A DNA stretch of 14,899 nucleotides. Origin: Chloroflexota bacterium. GTDB lineage: Bacteria > Chloroflexota > FW602-bin22 > JACPRP01. Below are positions 1 through 8,632 of the stretch, piece by piece. Numbering within the stretch: the first letter of the stretch is position 1; every line of letters begins with the position of its first letter. A model generated the notes under the pieces. The model ran no database searches and had not been told where the DNA came from. It saw nothing but the letters and a program-made list of their open reading frames with translations. Location: contig JACQUC010000021.1 in the NCBI GenBank assembly GCA_016210495.1, positions 1 to 14,899 of the forward strand. Direction: 5' to 3'. Made by a program: the position numbers and the translations under genes.

Positions 1-9
1 AATAGTGCA

Positions 10-51
10 GGGGCGCCCATTGTCCCCTCTCCCTCTGGGAGAGGGTTAGGG
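10..51. repeat. Family B intergenic repeat, copy 1
   Basis: A perfect 9-base inverted repeat (CCCTCTCCC at 25-33, GGGAGAGGG at 37-45, loop TCT) is followed by TTAGGGTG. The same core with the same flanks (GCGCCC before, TTAGGGTG after) recurs at 9750-9788 and, with a small internal duplication, at 11370-11413. All three copies lie between genes, which marks them as a dispersed repeat rather than a local terminator. No T-tract follows. Confidence 0.75.
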
Positions 52-53
52 TG

Positions 54-79
54 TCCGAAGGACTCCGGACTCCTTCGGA
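54..79. repeat. Short hairpin repeat, CCGGACTCC type
   Basis: A 9-base perfect inverted repeat, TCCGAAGGA (54-62) and TCCTTCGGA (71-79), with an 8-base loop. The CCGGACTCC..CGGAG core is found again at 5435-5450 in the topA leader, so this looks like another small dispersed repeat. It lies downstream of the cytochrome gene but has no T-run, so a terminator role is uncertain. Confidence 0.55.
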
Positions 80-124
80 GAGGGTCGTTCCCTCGCATGC
101 ACCTGCACTTTCGCCCGTTGATGC

Positions 125-157
125 GTGTAGAGACGACCCGCCGGGTCGTCTCTACAC
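125..157. repeat. 33-base perfect palindromic repeat
   Basis: Sixteen bases (125-140) are exactly complementary to 142-157 around a single central C at 141. The arm reads GTGTAGAGACGACCCG. It begins 7 bases past the stop of the minus-strand cytochrome gene (stop at 164-166), where it could form a hairpin at the 3' end of that transcript. The GTAGAGACG..CGTCTCTAC type resembles palindromic repeats found in some Chloroflexota and cyanobacterial genomes (from memory). No U-tract follows on the minus strand, so it may protect the 3' end or be a mobile palindrome rather than a classical terminator. Confidence 0.75.
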
Positions 158-163
158 GATGCT

Positions 164-1135
164 CTACTGGTGCAAATCCACCAGCACAAATCTCAGCGGC
201 GTCGTCCCCTCGTTGCTGGCGACAATCGCGCCGCCGCTCGTCAGCTCCAGCACCCCGCCGGCCTCGGTCGAGCTCACACGATTTCCCACGCGAGTCGACA
301 GCGTTCCCTCCACCACGTAGGCAAAGCTTGGCCCCGCCTCGATGCCCGGAGTTGTCTGGGCCGGTGCCACCGTGATCTCCCGTACCCGCAGCCGGTAGCT
401 GACACCGTCTGTCAAGTCGAGTGCCTCCTCTGAGAACAACAACGGCTCGCCCCGGTGATACGCGTCGGGTGGGCGAGCGCTCGCGGGGTGAACGCGAAAG
501 CCCAGGACCTCGCTCTGTGCGGCGAATAGATGCGTGTGTATGCCCCGCGCCGGGAGCAGCTCGGCCTCCCCTTCACCAAGGACAACGCTGCCGCCGGGAA
601 TCGTCATCTCTTTCGAGCCCTTCACCACGTGGAATACCCACTCGAAGCCGTGCTCGTTGGGGTTATTACTAACCTCGATGTCAACTTCTGCCCCTGTCGT
701 TCGCCGTCCCAGCACCCACTTCCAGCCGCCCGCCGGCGGCGCTCCCACATTCAGGTCCAGCGCTGTTACCTGCTTGACCTTCGCCGAGGCGGCCCAAGAG
801 CCCAGGTCCCAGAGAAAGTCACCGAGACTGGTGATCTCCTCATCCGTGAGCTCTGGATTGCCAGTCATCTTCCCCGGTATGCCCTCGCGCACTAGGGTCG
901 GCAACTCTTTCAGCGCCATCAGCTTGCCAATACCCTGCTCGAGGAACCTATCGGCTGCCCCGGCGAGCGCGGGCCCGACCGACCCCTGTCCCTCAGCCCC
1001 GTGACAGGTCGCACAGCTCTTCTGGTAGACCTGTCCTCCGCTGGCCAGATCCGGCGCCCCCGACGCCAGTCCTCCCAGCGACAGGATAGCCATCGCGACC
1101 ACGCCCACCACAGCAATCAGCCTCCGTCTCTTCAT
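164..1135 (-). CDS. Secreted c-type cytochrome fused to a cupin-like region
   Basis: A 323-residue exported protein. Residues 1-27 look like a signal peptide: MKRRR followed by a hydrophobic stretch ending in SGA. A cytochrome c domain covers about 28-113, with the haem-attachment motif CATCH (C41, C44, H45) and a likely axial methionine M90 in GKMTG. Residues about 125-225 look like a cupin barrel, with IHTHL (H200, H202) resembling a metal-binding HxH, and 255-323 look like a second, weaker cupin half. The protein probably sits outside the membrane and carries one haem; the cupin part may bind a metal or organic ligand. The start at 1135 is chosen over an upstream in-frame ATG at 1264 because GGAGGG lies 7 bases before it and a signal peptide follows directly. 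The reaction is unknown. The cytochrome call is firm; the cupin call is moderate. Confidence 0.8.
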   Translation of the reverse strand: MKRRRLIAVVGVVAMAILSLGGLASGAPDLASGGQVYQKSCATCHGAEGQGSVGPALAGAADRFLEQGIGKLMALKELPTLVREGIPGKMTGNPELTDEEITSLGDFLWDLGSWAASAKVKQVTALDLNVGAPPAGGWKWVLGRRTTGAEVDIEVSNNPNEHGFEWVFHVVKGSKEMTIPGGSVVLGEGEAELLPARGIHTHLFAAQSEVLGFRVHPASARPPDAYHRGEPLLFSEEALDLTDGVSYRLRVREITVAPAQTTPGIEAGPSFAYVVEGTLSTRVGNRVSSTEAGGVLELTSGGAIVASNEGTTPLRFVLVDLHQ

Positions 1136-1297
1136 GTCACATCCCTCCAGCTCATTTTCTCGGTCCGTCGTCGCAAAGGCTCCCACCTCACTTGACGGCC
1201 AAGATCGAGCATAACGCAAGGCGACTCTAGGCGCAGTCACTAAGAGGACACATGTGGCTGTCACATGGGCGACAGTTCACACAGTTTGCGGAGGGCG

Positions 1298-1457
1298 TCG
1301 TGCTTGGCCGGCCTTGGGAGTCCTTCGCGGCCCCGATACGTATCCAGCAATGTATCGGGGCTCGCGTCAACCATCGATCTGTCTATCGTCTGCAAAGCAG
1401 GTTGACGGCGACCCCGATGCATCGGGGCGCCGCAGGACTCCCAAGCAAGCTATCGTC
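1298..1457. repeat. Long fold-back structure in the intergenic gap
   Basis: Nested inverted repeats share nearly one centre: 1313-1324 with 1434-1445 (12 bases perfect, CTTGGGAGTCCT arm), 1330-1337 with 1421-1428 (8 bases), and 1365-1372 with 1400-1407 (8 bases). Local hairpins compete with these: 1331-1339 with 1352-1360 (9 bases), and a perfect 16-base palindrome at 1412-1427. The whole could extrude as a cruciform or be transcribed as a structured RNA. No protein-coding gene is convincing here. A transposase-less fold-back element is the simplest reading; a non-coding RNA is the alternative. Confidence 0.6.
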
Positions 1458-1477
1458 GTCGCCAGAACAGACGCAGG

Positions 1478-1512
1478 AACTCGTAGCCGACCCCTTCAGG
1501 GGGCGCGTCGGC
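1478..1512. repeat. Family D repeat, TAGCCG..CCCTTCAGGG type, copy 1
   Basis: A stem AGCCGAC with GTCGGCT encloses an inner CCCC-TTCA-GGGG hairpin. A related stretch (GTAGCCG, ACCCTTCAGGGT, GCGCG) lies at 12226-12254 before the CoA ligase gene. The likeness covers about 30 bases, so the two are probably members of one dispersed repeat family. Confidence 0.5.
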
Positions 1513-1527
1513 TGTTCGCGATGGCGA

Positions 1528-1554
1528 GGCGGCAGTTTGCCTTCGGTTGCCGCC
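1528..1554 (-). terminator. Possible 3' hairpin of the large membrane protein gene
   Basis: A 7-base perfect inverted repeat (GGCGGCA at 1528-1534, TGCCGCC at 1548-1554) lies about 60 bases past the stop of the minus-strand gene ending at 1614. There is no clear U-tract on the minus strand, so calling it a terminator is weak. It could equally be part of the repeat-rich gap. Confidence 0.25.
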
Positions 1555-1613
1555 CAAAGTATAGTAGGCGTGCGCGCTACCTGCAGGGTGCGGCCATGAA
1601 CACTTGTGGACAC

Positions 1614-4600
1614 TTATGCGTCCATCTTGTCCGGGGAAATACCCGTGAAGGTGTCTGGTCGCAGCAGAGTCATCCTGCCATAAGACCCAAGCCGCAGCAG
1701 CCGGCGGTCCTGCCATTCTGCCAGCAGGCGATTGACTCGCTGGCGCGAGGCGCCAACCATGCCGGCCAGCTCGCTCTGCGTGAGCGGGAGATCGATTACG
1801 AGTCCTTCATCCGTCTTCTTGCCGTGCGCGCTGCCCAGCGCCAGCAGACGGCGGGCAAGACGCTGTGGTAGCTCCAGCGCGTAGGCCTCCTCCAACTGGT
1901 CGCTGAGACGCCGGATGCGCTCGCTCAAAAGACCGATGGCGGCGCTCGCGGCTGAAGGATAGGCCTGCAAGCAGCTCAGGAACACCTCGCGGGACAGCAC
2001 AAGTATCTCCGCCTCTTGGAGCGCCACGACCGTTGAGCCACTGCTCTGGCCCTCGAGCAGTGCCAGCTCGCCAAAGAACTCGCCTGGCCCCAGGATATTG
2101 ATCACCGCCTCGTCGCCTGTCACCAGCCCTCGGGCCACCTTTACTGTGCCCGACCTGATCAGAAAGAAGCTGGCGGATGGCTCGTGAGCGTGAAGGATTG
2201 TGGCGCCCTTCTTGAACCGGCGCAGGCGCATGCGGCTGGCCAGCCCCTGCAGCTCCTTCGCCGGCAGGGATGCAAACAGGGAGGTGCGTGCCAGCAGCTC
2301 GGCCCCCGCGCGCGCGTCCGCTGCTGCCTCCACGCTTTCTGCGGAAGGGTCGCCGCGCTCGTGCCGATCAAGAAGCGACGGAGTTGCTCCCGGCGCACCG
2401 GCGCTTGGGGTCGGCTCAGCGGAGACGCCGAAGATCTGTACCGGTTGCCGTCTGCCCTCGATTGACACCTCGCCGCGCGGCAGGATCGAGGCGTCCCCAC
2501 CCACCAGCCGCCGTGTCTTGTCAGCCAGAAGCACCTCACCAGGGGCAGCCGTAGCCGCAAGGCGGGCGGCGACAGTAACCGCATCGCCCACGACCGTATA
2601 CTCCTGACGTGCCGCAGAGCCCACCGTGCCGGCGGTCACCCAACCGGTGGCAAGTCCAACGCCCAGGCCGACCGGTGCGGCACCCAAGCCCGAGCCCTGC
2701 TTGAGCTCCTTGAGCTTATGCTGCATTGCCAGAGCGGCCCGCATCGCTCGTGCGGCGTGGTCTGGCTGCGGCAGCGGGTCGCCGAAAAACGCCATGACCC
2801 CGCTTCCCAGATACTTGTCCAGCGTCCCGCCATACCCGAAGATCACTTCCGTCATCGCGTCGAGGCAGTTGTTCAGGTGCTCGACCAGATCCTCGGGTTC
2901 CATGACTTCGCCCAGCGTGCCAAAGCCGCTCAGCTCGGCGAAAAGCACCGTAAGCTCCCGGCGATGGGTGGCCAGTTCCTCCCGTTCCCCGGCGATGAGG
3001 TCGGCGATCTGCGGGGAGAAGTAGCGGCGAAAGCGGGCGATGCGCCGCATTTCCGCCGCCTCCTGCCAGTGCAGCCGATCGTAGTCTAGCAGTACTGACG
3101 CCTGCCGTGCTATCTGGTCCAGCGCCTTAACATCCTCGGAGTCCAGCAGCGAGCCCGATCGGCGGGCTCCGACCAGCCAGAGGCCCAGCAAGCCATCGTT
3201 GGCGGGATCTGATGCCCCCCCTTTCGCTCGCAAAGGCAGCAGCAGCCGTGCACCGGCCTCCCACCAGGCCGTAAGCGCCGCATCGTCGGCCACCACGCCG
3301 CCATAGCCGGTAACGTCGAGTTCATCCTCCTTGTGCAGCAGCACCGGTTGCGTGGCACCGCGCACACGCGCAAGGAGCGACTCCGCCGACTGGAGCAGCG
3401 CCGACGGCGTCGTCCCATCGCTGGCCGTGATGCCGCTCGGAAGCACCAGCCAGGCCCGGGTTAGCTCGAGCCCATTCACGACGTGGCCGGTGAGGAAGGT
3501 CGCCACGTCCTCCGGCGCCCCCTGCCCCAGCAGGCTCATCGCTTCCTCGATCAGCCGTTGCCGGGCCAACCGCTCCCGATAAAGCAACCTGTCCAGCCCC
3601 GCCTGGAGTCGCCGATAGGCCGGTTGTGCCGCCGCCGCCACCAGCAGCGCTGCCAGGATCGAGGCGGCCAGGTTCTCGGCCGTGCTCGGCCCGATCAGCA
3701 TCACGGCCACCTGGCCAATGCCCACGGCGGTGGCGAGAAAGCCGCCCGCCAGGAGTGCCGCCAGCAGCGGGTAGAACATCGCGGCTCGCCACACCAGATC
3801 GACGTCGAACAGCCGATAGCGCAGCACGGCGATGCCCACGCCCAGCGGGAAGAGCGCCCAAGCGGCCACGGTAGCGGTTGGGTTCAACAGTTCGGTACGC
3901 GCGCCCGTGACGGCCGTCACCCCCGGTCCGAGGGCCAGTGCGACGAGACCCACGAACAGAGGTCCGGCGATCCACTTGAGCTGCGCTTTGGCGATAGCGC
4001 CCGTCGCCCTGACAATGCTCCGAGCGAGGGCCAGAATTGCCAGGGCTGTCAGCACCGTCACCAACAGATACGACCACGGCCAGTAGGCCCCGGGCGCGAG
4101 GTAAAGGCCGAGCGTGAGCGCCAACGGCAGCAAGTACAACGCCGCCGTCGCTCCTCCAAATCGTGCCAACGTCTCTGGACCTACCGAGCCGACTAGGAGG
4201 AGCAGCGGATGAGATGCCGGGAAAGCCAGGCAGAGGTGCAGCAGTGAAGCGGCGCCTGATACCAGTAGAACAGCCGTAGCTATCTGTAGAGCAAGCGCTA
4301 TCCAGTCCGGGACCGGCCGGTTGTCCCAACTGAGGAGAACCAGCGCCATCGCGAAGCAGCCCGCCATCGCCAGTAGCAGACGGGCGGCGGTGTCCGATGG
4401 CCGGCGCAACACGACGAACACGCCAACCGCCAGCGTCATCAGTGCCACGACATGCCAGGTGAACAGCGCAACCAATACACCGGGCGCGGCAAGATGCGAC
4501 GCCAGGATCAACGCCACATCCTGTGTCTCCCGCCGCGCCGCATCGACGCCCGCCACGCCGGGTCGTCGGACCTGCAGAGTCCGTTGTTCTCCGGGTTTGC

Positions 4601-5024
4601 GCTCGCCGGTGGTCCTGCGAAACAGAGGCGCGTCGCCCGGCGGGACCGCCAGCGGTCGGGTCTGAAAAGTGGGCGCCGCGTTCGTCCCGGCCCACCTGGC
4701 CCTGGACCCAGGAGCCCGCCCCTCCCCCAGCCGCTCCCCGTCGATGGCCAGGATCACGTCGCCGGGGCGCAGGCCAGCTCGATCGGCCGGACTGCCCGCC
4801 TCGACTTCGACGATGGCCAGTAGGGTCGGCTCACCCGACGGCGTTTCGACGCGCGTGATCCCGTAGTAGCCGTCCGCCGCGTTGGTTGCCCAGCCCCCAA
4901 CGACCCCCACCAGATACAAAAACGCCAGCGCCGCGGCCACCAACCCCGGCCAGCGGCGGCCGCGCATGCCGGGCGCACCGGCAACCCGCGCATCTGCGCT
5001 CCGCGCTCCCGCATCGCTATTCAT
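1614..5024 (-). CDS. PDZ / multi-TM / GAF-like / class III cyclase-like / CRP-type fusion protein
   Basis: A 1136-residue membrane protein. In order: TM helix (25-46); PDZ-like domain (about 53-155, GSPADRAGLRPGDVILAIDGE); roughly nine more hydrophobic helices (182-466) with LKWI (349-352) and LRYRLFDVD (401-409), as in ComP-like 7TM sensor kinases; a GAF-like region (about 487-648); class III cyclase homology (about 664-867); a cNMP-binding domain (about 914-1010); and a CRP-type helix-turn-helix (about 1079-1112, SELAGMVGASRQRVNRLL). In the cyclase, the first metal Asp is E697, the second is S741 in the LGSG motif, and the transition-state Asn is T817; R821 remains. In the cNMP pocket E986 is kept, but the position of E. 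coli CRP R82 is G996. A membrane-bound transcription regulator is the best reading; cAMP synthesis is doubtful. Start 5024 has only a weak ribosome site and may be coupled to a leader ORF. The domain calls are firm, the function is inferred. Confidence 0.85.
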   Translation of the reverse strand: MNSDAGARSADARVAGAPGMRGRRWPGLVAAALAFLYLVGVVGGWATNAADGYYGITRVETPSGEPTLLAIVEVEAGSPADRAGLRPGDVILAIDGERLGEGRAPGSRARWAGTNAAPTFQTRPLAVPPGDAPLFRRTTGERKPGEQRTLQVRRPGVAGVDAARRETQDVALILASHLAAPGVLVALFTWHVVALMTLAVGVFVVLRRPSDTAARLLLAMAGCFAMALVLLSWDNRPVPDWIALALQIATAVLLVSGAASLLHLCLAFPASHPLLLLVGSVGPETLARFGGATAALYLLPLALTLGLYLAPGAYWPWSYLLVTVLTALAILALARSIVRATGAIAKAQLKWIAGPLFVGLVALALGPGVTAVTGARTELLNPTATVAAWALFPLGVGIAVLRYRLFDVDLVWRAAMFYPLLAALLAGGFLATAVGIGQVAVMLIGPSTAENLAASILAALLVAAAAQPAYRRLQAGLDRLLYRERLARQRLIEEAMSLLGQGAPEDVATFLTGHVVNGLELTRAWLVLPSGITASDGTTPSALLQSAESLLARVRGATQPVLLHKEDELDVTGYGGVVADDAALTAWWEAGARLLLPLRAKGGASDPANDGLLGLWLVGARRSGSLLDSEDVKALDQIARQASVLLDYDRLHWQEAAEMRRIARFRRYFSPQIADLIAGEREELATHRRELTVLFAELSGFGTLGEVMEPEDLVEHLNNCLDAMTEVIFGYGGTLDKYLGSGVMAFFGDPLPQPDHAARAMRAALAMQHKLKELKQGSGLGAAPVGLGVGLATGWVTAGTVGSAARQEYTVVGDAVTVAARLAATAAPGEVLLADKTRRLVGGDASILPRGEVSIEGRRQPVQIFGVSAEPTPSAGAPGATPSLLDRHERGDPSAESVEAAADARAGAELLARTSLFASLPAKELQGLASRMRLRRFKKGATILHAHEPSASFFLIRSGTVKVARGLVTGDEAVINILGPGEFFGELALLEGQSSGSTVVALQEAEILVLSREVFLSCLQAYPSAASAAIGLLSERIRRLSDQLEEAYALELPQRLARRLLALGSAHGKKTDEGLVIDLPLTQSELAGMVGASRQRVNRLLAEWQDRRLLRLGSYGRMTLLRPDTFTGISPDKMDA

Positions 5025-5026
5025 CT

Positions 5027-5065
5027 CTAATCAGCCGGCCACGAGACCGGCTTGTGGCCATGCAT
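5027..5065 (-). CDS. Possible 12-residue leader peptide (uORF)
   Basis: An ATG at 5065 opens a 12-codon frame (MHGHKPVSWPAD) whose TAG stop ends two bases before the ATG of the large fusion gene. A strong GGAGGAGGG lies about 12 bases before this ATG, while the main gene has almost no ribosome site of its own. Ribosomes finishing the leader could restart on the main gene (translational coupling). This is inference from spacing only; so short a frame can occur by chance. Confidence 0.25.
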   Translation of the reverse strand: MHGHKPVSWPAD

Positions 5066-5096
5066 CTCACGGGATCGCCCTCCTCCAACCGCCCCC

Positions 5097-5105
5097 ATTA
5101 TAACA
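5097..5105 (-). promoter_or_regulatory. Extended -10 promoter for the fusion gene
   Basis: On the minus strand this reads TG-T-TATAAT, a perfect -10 hexamer (5097-5102) with the extended TGn element. No good -35 is visible 17 bases upstream, as is usual for extended -10 promoters. Transcription would begin near 5090, giving a leader of about 65 bases before the ATG at 5024. Confidence 0.55.
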
Positions 5106-5208
5106 TAGCGACACCGCGGATTGTGATTGTGCCGCACATTGGAGTTCTCCTGGCAATGAGGAGAGGCCACCTGGATGAAGCGAATCGCGGCATTTGCCAG
5201 GAGGAAGT

Positions 5209-5237
5209 TTGACACATCCCTCTCCATCATGTATGAT
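5209..5237 (+). promoter_or_regulatory. Near-consensus sigma70 promoter for topA
   Basis: TTGACA (5209-5214), a 17-base spacer, then TATGAT (5232-5237): -35 is 6/6 and -10 is 5/6 against the sigma70 consensus. Transcription would begin near 5244, leaving a leader of about 275 bases before topA. The promoter diverges from the minus-strand promoter at 5097-5105, with about 105 bases between the two -10 elements. Confidence 0.7.
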
Positions 5238-5263
5238 AACGATGAACTATTTGTGGACCAGCG

Positions 5264-5287
5264 TAGGGGCGAGATTTCCTCGCCCTG
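5264..5287. repeat. Family A hairpin repeat, copy 1
   Basis: GTAGGGGCGAG...CTCGCCCTG: arms 5267-5274 and 5278-5285 around a TTT loop, with one mismatched pair. Related copies are at 9070-9093, 11053-11077 and 13894-13917. This one falls about 20 bases after the predicted topA transcription start, so it would lie in the leader RNA. Confidence 0.65.
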
Positions 5288-5333
5288 GGCGGTGCGCGCG
5301 CAAGGCGCCTGGTTGTCGAATATTCGCAACTCG

Positions 5334-5357
5334 AAGTGGCGGTTGATTCCGCCACTT
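5334..5357. repeat. Perfect 9-base hairpin in the topA leader
   Basis: AAGTGGCGG (5334-5342) and CCGCCACTT (5349-5357) with a 6-base loop. A 10-base palindrome CGAATATTCG (5317-5326) sits just before it. Both lie in the predicted untranslated leader of topA. It could be regulatory or simply part of inserted repeat DNA. Confidence 0.45.
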
Positions 5358-5425
5358 GTTTCAAGGAAGTCCGCCGTGCCCTCGGGCGCGTGCAGGACAG
5401 GCCCTCTTGGGGTGGTGGCTTCGCA

Positions 5426-5460
5426 GTGCAGCCCCGGACTCCGTGCGGAGGGTATTGCAC
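5426..5460. repeat. Compound hairpin in the topA leader
   Basis: Outer arms GTGCA (5426-5430) and TGCAC (5456-5460) enclose an inner CTCCG-TG-CGGAG hairpin (5439-5450). The CCGGACTCC..CGGAG core is shared with the hairpin at 54-79. It ends 44 bases before the topA ribosome site. Confidence 0.4.
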
Positions 5461-5519
5461 AACGGTACAGGATACCGCGACTGGCGTGGTATCTCGGACC
5501 GACGGAGGTTGAATCGTTA

Positions 5520-7661
<2,142 letters not shown>

Positions 7662-7676
7662 GCCGATGCCTCCAGC

Positions 7677-8624
7677 GTGGTGGAAGAGAGCGTACAGCGG
7701 TACATAACTCATCTCCAGGCGGAAAAGAATGCGTCACCTCACACCGTAGACAACTATCGGCGGGACATTCTGGAGTTCCGCGACTTTCTTACGGGGCAAA
7801 AAGTCACGTCGTGGGACACGGTCGATCGTCTGGCGCTGCGCAAGTGGTTAGGGTGGCTCCAGGCCAGGGGCATTGTGCGGGCGAGCATCGCCCGCAAGAT
7901 GACCGAGGTTCGCTCCTTTTATCGCTTTATGGTCCGGGAACGGATTCTCGAAACCAATCCTTTGCTGGCCATGTCGTCGCCGAAGGTGCCCCGGCGCCTG
8001 CCCAACTTCCTTACGCAGGAGCAAGTGCTGGTCCTGCTTGACGCACCAGACGCCTCCTCGCCGCAGGGCCAGCGCGACCGCGCTATCCTGGAAATGCTCT
8101 ACGCCTCCGGCATGCGCCTCAGTGAGATCGCTGGATTGGACTTGCCCGACATCGCCCTGCACCGCCGTGAAATCAGAGTATGGGGAAAGGGGTCGAAAGA
8201 GCGCGTGGTACTCATCGGCCAGCCGGCCGCAGGGGCGCTTCAGCATTACCTGTCGGACGGCCGTCCTAGACTCATTGGCAAGCGAGCCACCGACGCCGTT
8301 TTCGTCAACAAGTTCGGCGACCGCCTTTCGATGCGCAGCATCGATGCGCTCCTCAGCAAGTACACCAAGATGGTCGGGCTGGACGGCGGTATTACCCCCC
8401 ACGTGCTTCGCCACACCTTTGCCACCCATTTGCTGGAAGGCGGTGCCGACCTGAGGGTTGTACAGGAGTTACTCGGCCACGCTGGGCTTCAGACCACCCA
8501 GGTCTATACACACGTTACCCAAAGCCAGGCGCGGAAGGTCTATATGGACAGCCACCCAAGGGCCAAACCGAGAGATCAAGATAACACTCGCCGCTCCGAA
8601 TGTCCTCAGGAATCCTTGCCCTAG
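7677..8624 (+). CDS. Tyrosine site-specific recombinase, XerC/XerD family
   Basis: Probably resolves chromosome dimers at a dif site, with a partner or alone. The 315-residue protein has an N-terminal SAM-like core-binding domain (about 3-86, SPHTVDNYRRDI) and a C-terminal catalytic domain (about 110-290). All catalytic residues are present: R147 (GMRLSEI), K171 (GKGSKER), H242 and R245 (PHVLRHTFATHLL), H268 (LLGHAG) and Y277 (VYTHV). Length is close to the usual 295-305, with a short polar tail after residue 292. The start is a GTG (7677, or the adjacent GTG at 7680) without a clear ribosome site, 15 bases after topA, which suggests translational coupling. XerC, XerD and archaeal-type XerA cannot be told apart by eye, so no symbol is given. 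Confidence 0.93.
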   Translation: MVEESVQRYITHLQAEKNASPHTVDNYRRDILEFRDFLTGQKVTSWDTVDRLALRKWLGWLQARGIVRASIARKMTEVRSFYRFMVRERILETNPLLAMSSPKVPRRLPNFLTQEQVLVLLDAPDASSPQGQRDRAILEMLYASGMRLSEIAGLDLPDIALHRREIRVWGKGSKERVVLIGQPAAGALQHYLSDGRPRLIGKRATDAVFVNKFGDRLSMRSIDALLSKYTKMVGLDGGITPHVLRHTFATHLLEGGADLRVVQELLGHAGLQTTQVYTHVTQSQARKVYMDSHPRAKPRDQDNTRRSECPQESLP

Positions 8625-8632
8625 GAGGTTCT

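Noticed and set aside
1537..1565. TTGCCT-17-TATAGT plus-strand promoter-like pair facing into the fusion gene
   Set aside because: It could make an antisense RNA, but it lies in a hairpin of repeat DNA, the -35 is only 4/6, and nothing else supports transcription.
1254..1871. 205-codon plus-strand frame over the gap and the 3' end of the fusion gene
   Set aside because: No family resemblance, no ribosome site, and it overlaps the fold-back structure and the antisense of the helix-turn-helix region.
3322..4695. 457-codon minus-strand frame inside the large fusion gene
   Set aside because: Shifted frame of the fusion gene with low-complexity Gly/Arg/Ala composition and no membrane or domain pattern.
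5175..5519. In-frame N-terminal extension of topA (115 codons)
   Set aside because: It starts before the predicted promoter, runs through hairpin repeats, and the family N-terminus begins exactly at 5520 with a ribosome site at 5504-5508.
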